This document shows, in pieces, positions 6,823 through 7,552 of a stretch of 7,552 nt of DNA (position 1 is the first letter of the stretch; the number at the start of each line of letters is the position of its first letter). The position numbers and the translations under genes were made by a program. This DNA is from an uncultured Eubacteriales bacterium (lineage in GTDB: Bacteria > Bacillota > Clostridia > Oscillospirales > QAKW01): contig CAKRPM010000060.1 of the NCBI GenBank assembly GCA_934378025.1, positions 1 through 7,552 of the forward strand, in the 5' to 3' direction. The notes beneath the pieces are model-generated. The model was not told where the DNA came from. It searched no databases and saw only the letters and a list, made by a program, of their open reading frames with translations.

Positions 6823-6841
6823 CCACTGGCTTTGCCAGTGG
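6823..6841. repeat. Left-end subterminal hairpin of the IS200 element
   Basis: CCACTGGC, loop TTT, GCCAGTGG. In the IS200/IS605 family TnpA recognises such an imperfect or perfect hairpin as single-stranded DNA and cleaves a few bases to its 5' side at the left end. Its tip matches the right-end hairpin. Confidence 0.75.
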
Positions 6842-6873
6842 GAAAAAAGCTTTAGCTATGGACAGAATAAAAA

Positions 6874-6929
6874 CTCCTTGATATATTTGAAGTTGAGGTT
6901 CGCCAACCCAACAAAAATATATCAAGGAG
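6874..6929 (+). promoter_or_regulatory. Leader hairpin hiding the tnpA ribosome binding site
   Basis: CTCCTTGATATATTT (6874-6888) is the exact complement of 6915-6929, and the loop adds a second stem (GTTG/CAAC and GGTT/AACC around CGCC). The 3' arm contains most of the tnpA Shine-Dalgarno AAGGAGG (6924-6930), so a transcript from the IS would hold its own ribosome site in a 15-bp stem. Translation blocking by a leader hairpin is established for enterobacterial IS200, and this looks like the same strategy. Confidence 0.85.
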
Positions 6930-6938
6930 GTCCTAACC

Positions 6939-7409
6939 ATGAAAGAGAAGGACATAAATAGTTTAGAACATACTAAGTGGAGATGTCAATATCATATTGT
7001 ATTTGCAGCAAAATATCGTAGACAAGCAATATATAGAGAGATAAAACTGGACATAGGAAAAATTCTGAGAAAATTATGCGAACAAAAAGGTGTAAATATA
7101 ATAGAAGCCGAAGCGTGTCCTGACCATATTCATATGCTTATAGAAATACCGCCTAAATACAGCGTAGCACAAATAATGGGGTTTCTAAAAGGTAAGAGCA
7201 GTCTTATGATTTTCGACAGACACGCAAATTTGAAGTATAAATATGGGAACCGTCATTTTTGGGCAAGAGGATATTATGTGGATACCGTAGGACGCAATAA
7301 AAAACAAATAGCGGAATACATAAGGAACCAATTGCAAGAAGATGAAATGGCAGACCAGATGAGCATTCAAGAATATATAGACCCGTTTACGGGTAGCAAG
7401 ACAAAGTAG
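6939..7409 (+). CDS. tnpA: IS200/IS605-family transposase TnpA (Y1 HUH nuclease)
   Basis: A complete 156-residue transposase of normal length for IS200. It acts as a dimer on single-stranded DNA, cutting and joining at the hairpin-marked ends through a 5'-phosphotyrosine link. The HUH metal motif is His63-Ile-His65 in ACPDHIHMLIEIPP, and the nucleophile is Tyr127 in IAEYIRNQ, where the family places it. The N-terminal KWRCQYHIVFAAKYRR and central FLKGKSS, FWARGYYVDTVG segments are typical. The ATG is fixed by AAGGAGG 8 nt upstream, which is buried in the leader hairpin at 6874-6929. All catalytic residues are present and there is no frameshift, so the enzyme looks functional. Confidence 0.95.
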   Translation: MKEKDINSLEHTKWRCQYHIVFAAKYRRQAIYREIKLDIGKILRKLCEQKGVNIIEAEACPDHIHMLIEIPPKYSVAQIMGFLKGKSSLMIFDRHANLKYKYGNRHFWARGYYVDTVGRNKKQIAEYIRNQLQEDEMADQMSIQEYIDPFTGSKTK

Positions 7410-7419
7410 GCTAAATAAA

Positions 7420-7489
7420 ACACCCCTTTAGGGGTTGCCCGAAGAAGTAATGCGGTTGGCAGAACCTTTCGGAGCCCCTTTAGGGGTGT
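7420..7489. repeat. Long self-complementary rod in the right end of the IS200 element
   Basis: Bases 7420-7427 pair with 7482-7489 (8 bp, ACACCCCT). After a TT/TT internal loop, 7430-7436 pair with 7473-7479 (7 pairs including one wobble). After a 2-nt bulge, CCGAA (7439-7443) pairs with TTCGG (7468-7472), and an inner GGTT/AACC hairpin (7454-7466) caps it. The same bases can also form two separate hairpins, because CCCCTTTAGGGGT occurs twice (7423-7435 and 7475-7487) and is itself nearly palindromic. It begins 10 nt after the tnpA stop, so it may fold in the transcript or in the single-stranded transposition intermediate. Confidence 0.65.
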
Positions 7490-7501
7490 GGCCTGTAAAA
7501 T

Positions 7502-7514
7502 GCCCTTCTAGGGC
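7502..7514. repeat. Small hairpin between the rod and the right-end hairpin
   Basis: GCCCT, loop TCT, AGGGC. A perfect 5-bp stem in the structured right end of the IS; no T-run follows, so it is not a terminator by itself. Confidence 0.5.
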
Positions 7515-7523
7515 TTATTCAAG

Positions 7524-7542
7524 CCTCCGGCTTTGCCGGAGG
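7524..7542. repeat. Right-end subterminal hairpin of the IS200 element
   Basis: CCTCCGGC, loop TTT, GCCGGAGG, extendable by one wobble and one A-T pair. It has the same stem length, loop and tip as the left-end hairpin, as expected for the TnpA recognition structure. The right cleavage site should follow within or just beyond the last ten bases. Confidence 0.75.
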
Positions 7543-7552
7543 TTGTGACTAT

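Larger units (their letters stand above)
6809..7552 (+). mobile_element. IS200-type insertion sequence (TnpA only), essentially complete
   Basis: The element contains one intact Y1 transposase gene and subterminal hairpins of identical geometry at both ends: 8-bp stems with TTT loops, both with GGCTTTGCC at the tip (6823-6841 and 7524-7542). IS200/IS605 elements have no terminal inverted repeats and make no target duplication, so the exact ends cannot be read. The left end should fall between the terminator (ends 6807) and the left hairpin, and the right end within or just past the last 10 bases. The coding part is AT-rich and uses codons such as ATA and AGA, unlike the host genes, consistent with transfer. 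No tnpB is present before the right hairpin. Confidence 0.85.

Noticed and set aside
7420..7552. CRISPR-like repeats after tnpA
   Set aside because: Only two copies of a 13-bp near-palindrome occur, without regular spacers; they are explained as paired arms of the IS right end.

Overview
The window reads as chromosome of a Gram-positive, Clostridia-like Firmicute, probably an uncultured gut or anaerobic lineage. Evidence for this is a YqhQ/DUF1385 gene followed directly by prmC, a cell-wall protein with three C-terminal SLH domains, strong AGGAGG-type ribosome binding sites, sigma-A promoters, and a clostridial-style IS200 element. No taxon is named by the sequence, so this placement is inference.

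Layout. Everything from 1 to 6268 is coded on the minus strand. A leftward operon starts from a promoter at about 6301-6329 and runs yqhQ (DUF1385 membrane protein, 5231-6268), prmC (release-factor glutamine methyltransferase, 4381-5250), an 842-residue secreted SLH/phosphodiester-glycosidase protein (1856-4384) and a phosphohexomutase (399-1835). The genes overlap by 20 nt, overlap by 4 nt and are separated by 20 nt, in that order, so they are probably co-transcribed and partly translationally coupled. A new promoter at 330-358 then drives a further leftward gene of unknown function (1-282) that leaves the window.

The 670 bp between yqhQ and the transposase gene holds two promoter-like modules in direct repeat flanking a perfect 28-bp palindrome (6356-6383). 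Next comes about 340 bp of unassigned sequence with Shine-Dalgarno-preceded mini-ORFs, then a GC-rich hairpin and a strong bidirectional terminator (6773-6807). Just past the terminator an IS200-type insertion sequence (about 6809-7552) carries an intact single-tyrosine HUH transposase. It has matching subterminal hairpins at both ends, a 15-bp stem that buries the tnpA ribosome binding site, and an extensively self-complementary right end.

How the genes fit together. YqhQ and PrmC are conserved housekeeping neighbours; PrmC methylates release factors. The next gene in many Firmicutes is prfA, but here that place is taken by a surface SLH glycosidase and a phosphohexomutase, which may serve envelope glycan metabolism (inference). 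I see no clear new defence or mobile system. The most interesting unexplained material is the regulatory region upstream of yqhQ and the structured right end of the IS.
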